Shown here: one piece after another, positions 8,808 through 17,055 of the stretch | How positions within the stretch are numbered: the stretch's first letter is position 1 | How the letters are laid out: each line of letters starts with the position of its first letter | Origin: Streptomyces bottropensis ATCC 25435 | GTDB taxonomy: Bacteria > Actinomycetota > Actinomycetes > Streptomycetales > Streptomycetaceae | DNA length: 64,000 nucleotides | Assembly (NCBI RefSeq): GCF_000383595.1 | Contig: NZ_KB911581.1 | Coordinates: 5,539,519-5,603,518 of the forward strand | Direction of reading: 5' to 3' | Translations under genes and position numbers: made by a program | Notes under the pieces: generated by a model | Database searches by the model: none | What the model saw: the letters and a program-made list of their open reading frames with translations, nothing else | What the model was told of the DNA's origin: nothing

Positions 8808-9048
8808 CGCTTCCCTCCTCACCGGCACCGGTTCCAGCAGGAGCCAGCGGCGGGTGCGTGGGCCCGTCAGGGGCGATGAGGCGGTTGAAGAAAGGGACGG
8901 AGATCCCCACGACGGCGAGACCCGCGAGCACACTGCGCGGCGTTTCTTCCCCCGACCACGCCGTGAGTGCACCTGCTGCCGCGCCGGCGAGCACAGCGAG
9001 CAGGAACACCAATGTCGATCTCAACGACAGCAAGGAGCGGTCCACCAC
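8800..9048 (-). CDS. Small two-helix membrane protein
   Basis: The 82-residue protein has two hydrophobic helices (LVFLLAVLAGAAAGALTAW and VLAGLAVVGISVPFFNRLI) and a polar Gly/Pro-rich tail, with no recognisable domain. It overlaps the HTH-receiver gene and is probably co-translated with it. It may place that regulator at the membrane or sense membrane state. Its architecture resembles the small protein at 61171-61371, which lies next to another sigma-like gene. Confidence 0.6.
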   Translation of the reverse strand: MVDRSLLSLRSTLVFLLAVLAGAAAGALTAWSGEETPRSVLAGLAVVGISVPFFNRLIAPDGPTHPPLAPAGTGAGEEGSDG

Positions 9049-9527
9049 GAACTCCGATCATCCAACCCATCGCAAGGGAAGGGGACTTGTCCCCCAGCGG
9101 ATTGCGGGGGAAAGTCCAGAATGAGGGAACCGCGAGGTGTTGCAGACCGTGATCGGCGGACAATCGCGGCCGGATGTTCGGCTGCAACACCCCACGGTCT
9201 CCGCAGCGAGGAAGAGTGACTGGTCACGAGGCCGGTCCTGCCGAACGTTGCCTCATGTTTCCGTGCAACGGTGCCGGCTCCGGCAACACCGTCACACAGC
9301 CGTGAAGTGACCGCTGCACGGGCCCCGCCGGGCAGCGAGCGATATCCGCAGCACGGGAGACCGGCTGCACAAACCGGTTCCGAGGGGCCGGTTCGGGTCT
9401 CCGGAGACCAGCGCACGAGGCGGCTGGGGCTTTCGGAGCGCGCAAGCCCCGTTCACTCACCTGACCACCGCCCGCAGGGCCATCCGCGCGGGACGTGCCC
9501 CGAGCCCCTGACGACCTGAGGCTGGGT
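9049..9527. other. Intergenic stretch without a supported gene
   Basis: No convincing gene is visible. A 9-bp inverted repeat (GTGTTGCAG at 9137-9145, CTGCAACAC at 9181-9189) lies upstream of the membrane-protein operon and could be regulatory or chance. Confidence 0.4.
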
Positions 9528-10025
9528 TCAGTTGTGGTAGCGGATGTAGCCGTCGCCGTCGGCGTCGGATCCGCTCTTGGTGTAGGAGTGGACGTCCGCC
9601 CGGCTGCCGGAGGGCTTGTACAGGTAGATGGTGTCGCGGTCGTTGTTCCACAGGAAGTTGCAGTTGCCGCGGTAGACCACGTTGTACTTGTCGGAGTCGC
9701 CGCCGTGACCGCCACGCAGCTTCACATAGTCGCCGGGCTCAAGGTAGTGGTTGCCCGTGAAAGTGAAGCGGTTACCGGTGGCGTCCTCGACGGCGTAGCC
9801 CTTGAGGTTGACCGTCGCCGTGGAGGAGTAGTTCTTCACCGTCAGGTACTCGGCGGCCGTGTTGCCGGTGGAGCAGCTGTTGGAGTCCCTACCGGGTGCG
9901 TCGTACTGGACCCCGCGGATCTTGAGCGCCGAGCTGTACTCGGCCGCCTGAGCTGACACGGCAGGTACTAGGGCGGCGACAGCGCCCGCGGTGACGGCTA
10001 CGGCCAGGATGGAACGCTTACGCAA
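9528..10025 (-). CDS. Secreted lamin-tail-domain protein
   Basis: The 165-residue precursor has a Sec signal peptide (basic RKRS, hydrophobic ILAVAVTAGAVAALVPAV, then a SAQA cleavage site). The mature domain of ~135 residues carries a lamin-tail pattern: IRGVQYDAPGRDSN, EYLTVKNYSSTATVNLKGY and HYLEPGDYVKLRGG. Lamin-tail domains in bacterial exoproteins are immunoglobulin-like modules that often accompany nucleases, but here the domain stands alone. I chose the TTG at 10025 as the start because GGAGG lies 8 bases upstream; a GTG at 10043 would put that GGAGG inside the gene. Monocistronic. Confidence 0.8.
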   Translation of the reverse strand: MRKRSILAVAVTAGAVAALVPAVSAQAAEYSSALKIRGVQYDAPGRDSNSCSTGNTAAEYLTVKNYSSTATVNLKGYAVEDATGNRFTFTGNHYLEPGDYVKLRGGHGGDSDKYNVVYRGNCNFLWNNDRDTIYLYKPSGSRADVHSYTKSGSDADGDGYIRYHN

Positions 10026-10634
10026 GATGGTGCTCCTCCACACAGAACGGATGGTGCTGTACGTGGAGGACTGCGGTGAGTCTGCGGCAGTTGCACACCG
10101 GTGGTTCTGTCACCCGATCGAGTGGAAACCTTCGGGGTGCCGAGGCCGACCCCTCAAGCCCGCAGAAGCCGAGTCCCGTGTTGCAGGAATCCGCCTTCGG
10201 TCGCTGATGTCGAAGGTGGGACAGCCCCCGCCGCCCATAGTCGGCGGCGGCACGCCATACACGGCAGAAAGCACCTCCGCATGGTCGTGCTGGCTCACCG
10301 GGCCCCCTGGTAGCCAATGGCTAGTCTGCGGGACCCACGCCACGCGACCGGCAGCCCATCCCGGGCGGGCCCTGAGAGTTGCTTGTCTCTCCAGCGTCGC
10401 CCGCAGCACCGCTGAGCCGAACTGGTTCGGACGCCAGCGGGAGGGGCCTGGCTGGTGTGGAGCGGAGTGGTGGGTGATGCCGTAGTCGCGGGCGAAGTGG
10501 TTGGCTTCCATCGCCGATCCGGTCATCCGGTGCAGCCAGAACCCGTACGCCACCGGCACCCGCAACGGGCCCGCCACAAAGAATCTTGGCGGGGCTTCCA
10601 CAAGCTGTTTCCGAGCGCTGCAAAACAACGGAAT
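10026..10634. other. Intergenic stretch without a supported gene
   Basis: About 600 bases lie between the lamin-tail gene and the DUF2750 gene. The leftward frame at 10110-10628 has no recognisable domain and looks like GC-driven open frame or a decayed gene. The promoter of the lamin-tail gene should lie at its left end. Confidence 0.4.
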
Positions 10635-11000
10635 CTACCGGCCGTATGGTGGTTCACCAAGCGCGTGAATGAGACGATTTACCACTTCATCGACAGTGAA
10701 GTCCCACCCAGTCAGGTACTGTCCGCTCCAATTAATCCCTACCCGAAAATCATCCTTAGCCAGGTCCGGCAAAGCCGCGCTTCGCCAATGATCCAGCGGC
10801 ATTGAAACAGCACGAAATTGAGGACCCCATAGCCGAGCAGCGCGCTGCGCACGGGCCTCCGATGACCAGTAGGGGAATGCGGGCCGCCCAGAACTTGAGA
10901 CCGGCGTCGGACTGCCGTCATCATCCCGAACCCACCAAATGGTACGAGTTTGAACGATCTCGCGGAAGAAGGCCGCTGCCTGCGCCCCACTCGTGCTCAC
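10635..11000 (-). CDS. DUF2750-type protein, candidate immunity protein
   Basis: The 121-residue protein fits the DUF2750 pattern: an N-terminal helix, a WWVRDDDGSPTPV strand pair, FPYWSSEARAQRAARLW, and a MPLDHWRSAALPDLAKD helix before a C-terminal strand with VGINWSG. Proteins of this kind are often found beside polymorphic toxins as immunity candidates. Here it lies 82 bases downstream of the RHS toxin gene on the same strand, exactly where an immunity gene is expected. That role is inferred from position. Confidence 0.6.
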   Translation of the reverse strand: MSTSGAQAAAFFREIVQTRTIWWVRDDDGSPTPVSSSGRPAFPYWSSEARAQRAARLWGPQFRAVSMPLDHWRSAALPDLAKDDFRVGINWSGQYLTGWDFTVDEVVNRLIHALGEPPYGR

Positions 11001-11082
11001 TTGAATCCTCCTATACCGTCACGCCTTGAGGGAACGCTCGGCGCGGCGCCAGAGGGCGCTCGCGCCGCGCTCGTCCGCAGCG

Positions 11083-14000
11083 TTAGTAACCGGGTGGGAG
11101 CCTACGGTATCCGCCGGGATCCATAATCACATGATCCTTTGGCCATCGGGGTGTCAGCAACAAACCGCCATCCCGCTCGGGAATAGGTTCGTGGCTCAGC
11201 TCCATCGATTCCCACGATCCATCCTGACGCTGCCGCTGTGGCGCCGACCCCCGTTTCATGCGACCGATGTTCGCGGCACCGTATTGGTCTGCGGCACCCG
11301 GCTCCGCCGCTTCGTTCTTCCAAAATCGCTTACGCATGGTAGACAAGGATGGAGAGGCGCCATTCTTGCTGGGCTTGGAATAGTCTTCTCCCAATTTCCA
11401 ACGCCCACCACAGTTGCTGTTGTGTACGAGTACAGGTGTCTCACCTGCCAGCACATAGAACGTGTGCAAGCCGTCGACGGTGAGGTTGTAGGTGGTGGCC
11501 TGCTGACGGTAGGGCCGGCTTCCCGTAACGATGACCGTGTTGCCCTTGTCGGCGAGCAGGGTCATGCCGGGGGCGAGGTCGTCGGCTTCGATCCAGTCGT
11601 TTTCGGAGGGTGACCAGAAGGGGTGCTCGTGGGTTGCCGTGAGCTGTTCGATGCCGTTTTCGGTGGCGATGGAGAGTTCGTTGAAGCGCTTGTCGTCCCG
11701 TGTGACGATGAGGCGGGTGACTTCGCGGGCTCCGGACTCACCGGTTTCAGGGTCGGTTGCCTGGACCTTGTCACCGGGTTCGATGTCTTCGATGTCTTTG
11801 GTGGTTCCGTCGGCCATGAGGACGTCGGTGCCGGCCAGGAAGCATTTGGCGCAGGGGCTGCTTTTCGTACGCAGGCCGCCGAATCCGGAGCCTCCTGCTG
11901 GGCCTTCTCCGCCTTCGGCGGCGACCATGAAGCCGCCTGCCATCGCGACGCTCGTGCCCCATCGTGTCCCGTCTGGGCAGTTCAGCCCTGCCGCGACGCA
12001 GGCGTTGCCCTTCGCTCCGTTGACCGCCAGCGCGTCGGTTGGGCCGCTGCTGTCGGCGCAGGAGTCGCGGCCGTAGGTGCACAGCTCGTCGATCTTTTCG
12101 TAGAACGCTTCGGTGTAGATCTGTGCCTGGTCCCAGCCGACAGGGACGTGGACTGCGGGGTAGATGGTGACGTAGCCGTCGTTGTTGAGGTCGACTCCTG
12201 AATCGCCCTCCTGCTGCCACGATCCTCCGAGGATGGTCTCGCGCACCCACTGCTTGTGTTCTTCGCAGTGGTTGGTGCAGGAGCTGCCCTGGTCGGCGTC
12301 CATCAGGCCGCTGGGGTCGGAGCGGTTGACGGGGTCGTTGCTGCTGTAGCTGTAGGCGGAGAGGTTCTGTGGCCGGTACGGCGCACTGAGGGGGTCGGGG
12401 CTGAGGAAGCGTCCGAGGTAGGGGTCGTAGGCGCGGGCGCCGAGCAGGGACAGTCCGGTGCTGGTGTCTTCTGTCTTGCCGAGGAAGCCGTTGTCGGTGC
12501 CGGTGGGCAGGGTGCCGCTGCGTTCGTCGCCGAAGGGGGTGTAGCGGCGGCGGGTGGAGGTGCCGGTGGTGGCGTCGACGGCGATCTGGGTGGAGGCCTG
12601 GGTGTCGGCCATCAGGTAGGTGAGTCTGCCGTTGGTGGCGGTGGTGCCTTCGGTGGTGCGCATGGCGACGGTGGCACCGCCGCTGGTGTAGTGGCGGGTT
12701 GCGGTGACGGTGGTGCCGTCGGTGCGCAGTTCGGTGCCGCCGAGTGAGGCAATGGCTTCGCTGGGGGTGGTGCGGACGAGGAGGTTGCCGTCGGCGTCGT
12801 AGGCGTAGCGGGTCAGTTCGCTGCCGCTGGCTTTGGTGGTCTTGACCGTGGCCAGCTGGGCGAGTTTGGTCCAGGTGTAGTCGATGGTCGTTGCTGTGCC
12901 GGTGGCAGGTTGTTCGATGCGTTTGAGCATCGTGCCGTTGTCGTCGTAGGTGAGGGTGTCGGTGCGGGTGGTGGTGCTGCCGGTCTTGTGGAGGATTTTG
13001 CGGATGCCGTGGGGCCAGTTGGCGTTGGCGGTGGTCCAGGTGCCGGCGTCGTCGTATCCGGGGTAGAGGTAGTCGCGCAGGGCGGCGGTGCCGGCGGTGT
13101 TGGTGTCGGTGACGGACTGCAGGTTGCCCATGCGGTCGTAGGTGTAGGCGCTCTGGTAGGGGGCGGTGCCCTGGTTGTTGGTGGTGGTCTGTGCGGAGTT
13201 CGCGCAGACCAGGGTGTGGGTGAAGGCGCTGGTCAGGCGGCTCTGGTCGTCGTAGCGGAAGCACTGCGACTGGGCGGTCTGGCCGGTGGCCTCCTCGCGC
13301 AGTTCGGTGATCCGGCCGGACAGGTCGTAGCGGTAGGTGTCCTTCTGCCTTTCGGTGATCAGTTCGTTGACGTTGGTGGTCGTGGCGATGGAGGTGAGCC
13401 GGCGGGTGCCGTTGCTGTCGTCGTAGCTGTAGGCGCGTTGGGCGTTGGTGCCGGTGCCGTCGAAGTCGGCTCCGTAGGTGCGTCCGGTGAGGCGGTCGTA
13501 GGAGTCGTAGGCGGTGTCGTCGATGTAGACGGCCGCGCCCAGGGTGCTGGTGAGGCGGTCCGGTCGGCCGTAGGTGTCGTAGGTGGTGGTCACCGTCTCA
13601 GCGGCGAGGCCTCCCGCGGCCGGGTAGGTCGCCTTGGTGAGATGGTCGGCGGCGTCGTAGGCGAACGACGTCGTGTAAGTGCCGGCCAGGCCACTGACCG
13701 CGGCGGGGAGGGTGACCGTGCTGCTCAGGGGGCGGCCGCGGGTGTCGAAGGATCCGGTGCTGGTGGTGTAGGTGTTGCCGGCACTGTCGCGGCTGGTGGT
13801 GGAGGTGATCTGGCCCTTGCCGTTGGGGACGCCCAGGCCGTCCCAAAGCCAGGCGGCGAGTTCGTCCGAGCCGCTGGCGACGGCCGTCTTGCGACCGAGG
13901 TTGTCGTAGCCGTAGGTCAGGACGGTCTTGCCGCCGTTGCTGGTGGTCTGGCTGATCTGCCCGTTGACGTCGTACTCGGTCGTCGAGGTGCCCGCGTCGG

Positions 14001-14223
14001 GGTCGTCGACGGTGCGGCGCTGCCCGGCCCAGTCGTAGGTGTAGAAGGTGTTGTTGCCCCGGGGGTCGGTGATCTGGCTTCGTAGGTGTTCGTTGACTCC
14101 GTTTGTCGGCGGGTTCTGACTCCACCTCGCGGCCGGAGAGTCTCGTTTGGTAGGTGAGAAGTGACTCCACTTTGCGTGGTGCCGACGAGGGGGTGCCTCC
14201 TCGATCATCACCTGGGAGGGCAT
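11083..14223 (-). CDS. RHS-repeat / HINT polymorphic toxin, 5'-truncated
   Basis: Most of the protein is YD/RHS repeats (for example ITDPRGNNTFYTYDWAGQRR), ending at the RHS core signature YDPYLGRFLSPDPLS. A HINT autoprotease domain follows (CFLAGTDVLMADGT, later TATHEHPFWS and the end VLVHNSNC). A ~105-residue toxin tip closes it, with MELSHEPIPERDGG and WPKDHVIMDP, a His-rich nuclease-like pattern of the HNH/GH-E kind. The first ~45 codons before the first repeat (about 14090-14223) look non-coding, and no N-terminal signal or delivery region exists, so the gene is cut off at its 5' end. It may survive as an orphan tip cassette with the DUF2750 gene. Confidence 0.8.
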   Translation of the reverse strand: MPSQVMIEEAPPRRHHAKWSHFSPTKRDSPAARWSQNPPTNGVNEHLRSQITDPRGNNTFYTYDWAGQRRTVDDPDAGTSTTEYDVNGQISQTTSNGGKTVLTYGYDNLGRKTAVASGSDELAAWLWDGLGVPNGKGQITSTTSRDSAGNTYTTSTGSFDTRGRPLSSTVTLPAAVSGLAGTYTTSFAYDAADHLTKATYPAAGGLAAETVTTTYDTYGRPDRLTSTLGAAVYIDDTAYDSYDRLTGRTYGADFDGTGTNAQRAYSYDDSNGTRRLTSIATTTNVNELITERQKDTYRYDLSGRITELREEATGQTAQSQCFRYDDQSRLTSAFTHTLVCANSAQTTTNNQGTAPYQSAYTYDRMGNLQSVTDTNTAGTAALRDYLYPGYDDAGTWTTANANWPHGIRKILHKTGSTTTRTDTLTYDDNGTMLKRIEQPATGTATTIDYTWTKLAQLATVKTTKASGSELTRYAYDADGNLLVRTTPSEAIASLGGTELRTDGTTVTATRHYTSGGATVAMRTTEGTTATNGRLTYLMADTQASTQIAVDATTGTSTRRRYTPFGDERSGTLPTGTDNGFLGKTEDTSTGLSLLGARAYDPYLGRFLSPDPLSAPYRPQNLSAYSYSSNDPVNRSDPSGLMDADQGSSCTNHCEEHKQWVRETILGGSWQQEGDSGVDLNNDGYVTIYPAVHVPVGWDQAQIYTEAFYEKIDELCTYGRDSCADSSGPTDALAVNGAKGNACVAAGLNCPDGTRWGTSVAMAGGFMVAAEGGEGPAGGSGFGGLRTKSSPCAKCFLAGTDVLMADGTTKDIEDIEPGDKVQATDPETGESGAREVTRLIVTRDDKRFNELSIATENGIEQLTATHEHPFWSPSENDWIEADDLAPGMTLLADKGNTVIVTGSRPYRQQATTYNLTVDGLHTFYVLAGETPVLVHNSNCGGRWKLGEDYSKPSKNGASPSLSTMRKRFWKNEAAEPGAADQYGAANIGRMKRGSAPQRQRQDGSWESMELSHEPIPERDGGLLLTPRWPKDHVIMDPGGYRRLPPGY

Positions 14224-14269
14224 AGAAAATACGGCCGCCCGATCCTTCCGCCCGTGCGATCATCACAAG

Positions 14270-14740
14270 GTGACCAAGATCGTTCCAGGCCGCTTGCGGG
14301 CCGCAGAGGCAAGCGACTGCGCCCAACTTCTGCATCTTTGGGCACTTTTGTTTGACGATGGTGGCACGCCGCGGGAGAAGCCCTGGTCGGGCCACGCACG
14401 TGAGTGGTTCACGCGCCATGTCGAGGATTCTCGCCAGGCCCGGTTCCCTGTGATCGAGGTAAACGGACAGCTTGTAGCTACGGCCATCGGCACCCTGGAG
14501 CTCGGCGTGCCCAACCCTCAGTGCATTCGGGGGCGCACCGTGCGCCTCGCGAACGTCATCACTCTGCCCGAGCATCGCGGCCACGGTCACGGAACGATGC
14601 TCGTACTGGACATCGTGGCGTGGGCCCGTTCGATTGCCGCCGACCGTGTCGATCTGAGCGCCACTCCCACGGGTCAGCGCATCTACGAAAAGCTCGGATT
14701 CACGGTGACCTCAGCCCCACGCATGAAACTCGTTCTCTAA
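14270..14740 (+). CDS. GNAT-family N-acetyltransferase
   Basis: The 156-residue protein has the GNAT fold signatures: N-terminal GRLRAAEASDCAQLLHLW, a central strand FPVIEVNGQLVATAIGTLEL, and the acetyl-CoA pyrophosphate loop VITLPEHRGHGHGTMLVL (R/Q-x-x-G-x-G/A type). The GQRIYEKLGFTV terminal signature follows. It should acetylate a small molecule or protein amine; the substrate is unknown. It reads away from the RHS gene and stops just before the IS21 remnant. Confidence 0.8.
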   Translation: MTKIVPGRLRAAEASDCAQLLHLWALLFDDGGTPREKPWSGHAREWFTRHVEDSRQARFPVIEVNGQLVATAIGTLELGVPNPQCIRGRTVRLANVITLPEHRGHGHGTMLVLDIVAWARSIAADRVDLSATPTGQRIYEKLGFTVTSAPRMKLVL

Positions 14741-14755
14741 CGTGCAGCTCCGGTG

Positions 14756-15550
14756 TCAGCCGGCGGCCTGCTGTTCTGCGCGGGCTCGGGTGGCTGCCAG
14801 CCGGTAGGAGTCGGTGCCGGTCTCGATGATGTTGCCGCCGAACGTCAGCCGGTCGACGATGGCCGCGCAGAGCCTCGGGTCGGTGAACGTCTTGGTCCAT
14901 CCTCCGAAGGATTCGTTGGAGGCGATGGCCACGCTGTTCTTTTCCTCCCGTTCCGTCAGAACCTGGAACAGCAGTTCGGCGCCTCGCCGGTCGAGCTCCA
15001 TGTAGCCCAGCTCGTCGATGCAGAGAAGGTCGACGCGTCCGTAGCGGGCGATGGTCTTGGCCAGTAGCTTCTCGTCGGCGGCCTCCACGAGTTCGTTGAC
15101 GAGCTTGGTGGCCAGGACGTATTTAACCCGGTACTCGTGCATCGCGGCCTCGGTGCCCAGCGCGATGAGCAGGTGGGACTTGCCGGTTCCGCTGTCGCCG
15201 ATCAAGCAGAGCGGCAAGCCTTTCTTGACCCAGTCGCACTGGGCGAGGGTGTGGATCGTTGCCGGGTCGATGACGGGGTTGGCGTCGAAGTCGAACTGCC
15301 GGATCGACTTCTCGCGCGGGAAGCCGGCCGCCTTGATCCGCCGCTCCGAGCGCCGGCGGGCCCGGTCGTCGCATTCGGCCAGCAGCAGCTCGGCCAGGAA
15401 CCCGCGGTAGGTCATCTGGTCCCGGACCGCGGCCTCGGCCAGGTCGGGGTACTGGTTTCGGATGGTGGGCAGCCGGAGCATCCGGCATGCCTGGTCCACT
15501 GCGGTGTCGGCGGCCTGTTCGGTCAGTCCGCGGTTGCGCTTGACGGTCAC
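14756..15550 (-). CDS. istB: IS21-family helper ATPase IstB
   Basis: The 264-residue protein is the AAA+ partner of the IstA transposase. Walker A is CLIGDSGTGKSHLLIALG, Walker B is VDLLCIDELGYMELD, and the DnaC/IstB-like sensor region SNESFGGWTKTFTDPRLCAA follows, with family-typical length. It starts 16 bases after the istA stop, the usual istA-istB arrangement. The protein looks intact, but its transposase is split, so the element should be unable to move unless IstA is supplied in trans. Confidence 0.9.
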   Translation of the reverse strand: MTVKRNRGLTEQAADTAVDQACRMLRLPTIRNQYPDLAEAAVRDQMTYRGFLAELLLAECDDRARRRSERRIKAAGFPREKSIRQFDFDANPVIDPATIHTLAQCDWVKKGLPLCLIGDSGTGKSHLLIALGTEAAMHEYRVKYVLATKLVNELVEAADEKLLAKTIARYGRVDLLCIDELGYMELDRRGAELLFQVLTEREEKNSVAIASNESFGGWTKTFTDPRLCAAIVDRLTFGGNIIETGTDSYRLAATRARAEQQAAG

Positions 15551-15566
15551 GGTGCCTCTTCCTGGG

Positions 15567-16622
15567 TCATGTCTGGCCGTCGGCGGGACGCCGGCGGAAT
15601 CGCAGCAGCTGGTCGTAGGCGGCCACCGACGGCAGCGGCCTGGGATCGGGCGGCAGTGCGGCCAGGCGCCGCTCGGTCAGCGAGGTCACCGTCGCCCCGC
15701 CGTCCACCCTGCGCCGCGGCGCGCTGTCCTGGTCGGTGGGCTGTTCGCTGCCCTGGTCGGCCTCGCCCCACTTGCGGGCCTCCAGGGCGACCGCGTCGGC
15801 GGTCAGCGCGCCGGCCCGCAGCGCGGTCGCGATCCCGGCCACCACGTGTTCGTGGACCATGTGCCGGTGCAGCAGCAGGACCGCGATCAAGGCGCGGGTG
15901 CCCTCGGCGTCGCCGTGGGCCTTGCAGGCCGCCTGCCACCAGGCGTCGTGGACCGGGGTGAACTTGCCCGCCGATCTGGCCTGGTCCAGTGCGGTCGCGC
16001 CAGGCAGGGCGCCTGGTTTGCGGACCAGGGCCTCCAGGTAGTGGTCCAATTCCAGGCGGGAGCCGCCCTTGGCGATCAGCCGCTCGTGGCGGGCGACTTC
16101 CCTGTGCGCGTCGTAGACCACGAGCTCCGAGGCGTGCAGCACGACCCGCACCATCCGGCCGATCAGCCGCACCGGCACCGAGTAGTGGTTGGTGCGGACA
16201 CTAACCTGGCCGTAGCGGTTCACCCGCAGCGAGGAGACCAGTCCGGTCTCGAAGTCCTCCTCGGGCAGCGCGACCAGCAGCGGGCGCTCGATGGCGAACA
16301 TCTCACCGATGGTCAGCGCCCGCTGCATGATCCGGCGGGCGTCGTCCTCCTGGTCCCAGCGCTCGACCATCATGTTCAGCTCGGCCAGCGAGGCGACCTT
16401 CGGGACGGGGACCAGGTGGTTCCTGCGGAACCAGCCGATCTGCCCTTCGACGCCGCCCTTCTCGTGGGCGCCCTCGATGCCCGGATTGCAGTAGAAACTA
16501 TTGATCGAGAAGTGCGAGCGGAACGCCGTCCACCGGTCGCTTTCCACCCGGCCCCGGGTGTGGCCCTGCACCTGGCTGACCGCGGCGCGGAGATTGTCGT
16601 AGCGGACCTTCCCGCGCGGCAC
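15567..16622 (-). pseudogene. istA: istA, 3' part (C-terminal ~350 residues of the transposase)
   Basis: This frame carries the second half of the IstA DDE transposase. It resumes with GVPRGKVRYDNLRAAVSQ and includes the catalytic Glu region NPGIEGAHEKGGVEGQIGWF, followed by the C-terminal DNA-binding and IstB-interaction region (YGQVSVRTNHYSVPVRLIG). The N-terminal half with the helix-turn-helix and first catalytic Asp lies 3.3 kb away at 19976-20615. The disruption is recent enough that both halves keep clean coding sequence. Confidence 0.85.
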
Positions 16623-17016
16623 CCCTCTAATATGCGGGTCTCGTTGTCAAGTCATCGTCGAATCGAGGGAGAGTCTCGCGCTGGAGGCGTTCATCTACTC
16701 CCAGATTCGGCCAGTCCAGGATGCGGCTGGCGAGACCGGGGACACGTTCTGCGCGTTGCGTTCCCTGGAAATCTTGGTCTGCGACTCGGCAGGACTGATG
16801 CTCGCACTCCTCGACCGGGGCGGGCTTGGCCAGGAGGAGCGGTCCACCATGCTCCGTGAATGGAACCGGCTGTGGACCACCGCAAGCTGGTGGAACTATC
16901 GCGACGGATACGACAGCGACCGCTGGAATCGACTGGAGCATGTGGACGCCCCTGCCGAAGCCTCACACCATGCCGAGATTGCACGAGCTCAGGCAGCCGC
17001 TGGGGAGGTCCCGTGA
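16623..17016 (+). pseudogene. 3' fragment of an unknown gene
   Basis: An open frame enters from the istA junction without any start codon of its own. It reads RESLALEAFIYSQIRPVQ, then LEILVCDSAGLMLALLDRGG and REWNRLWTTASWWNYRDGYD, and stops at 17016, 40 bases before the convergent recombinase gene. The composition looks like real protein but the 5' end is missing. It may be passenger DNA of the Tn554-like element or a gene cut by an earlier event. No family recognised. Confidence 0.35.
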
Positions 17017-17055
17017 GGTGGGCAACTGTCGTACGAACTTGGCGAGTCGACACAG

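Noticed and set aside
10110-10628. Leftward frame between lamin-tail and DUF2750 genes
   Set aside because: It has a few protein-like stretches but no recognisable family and no ribosome-binding site; it could be a decayed gene but cannot be supported.
12910-14085. Gly/Val-rich open frame opposite the RHS repeats
   Set aside because: It is periodic because the RHS repeats are periodic; no start signal or known domain.
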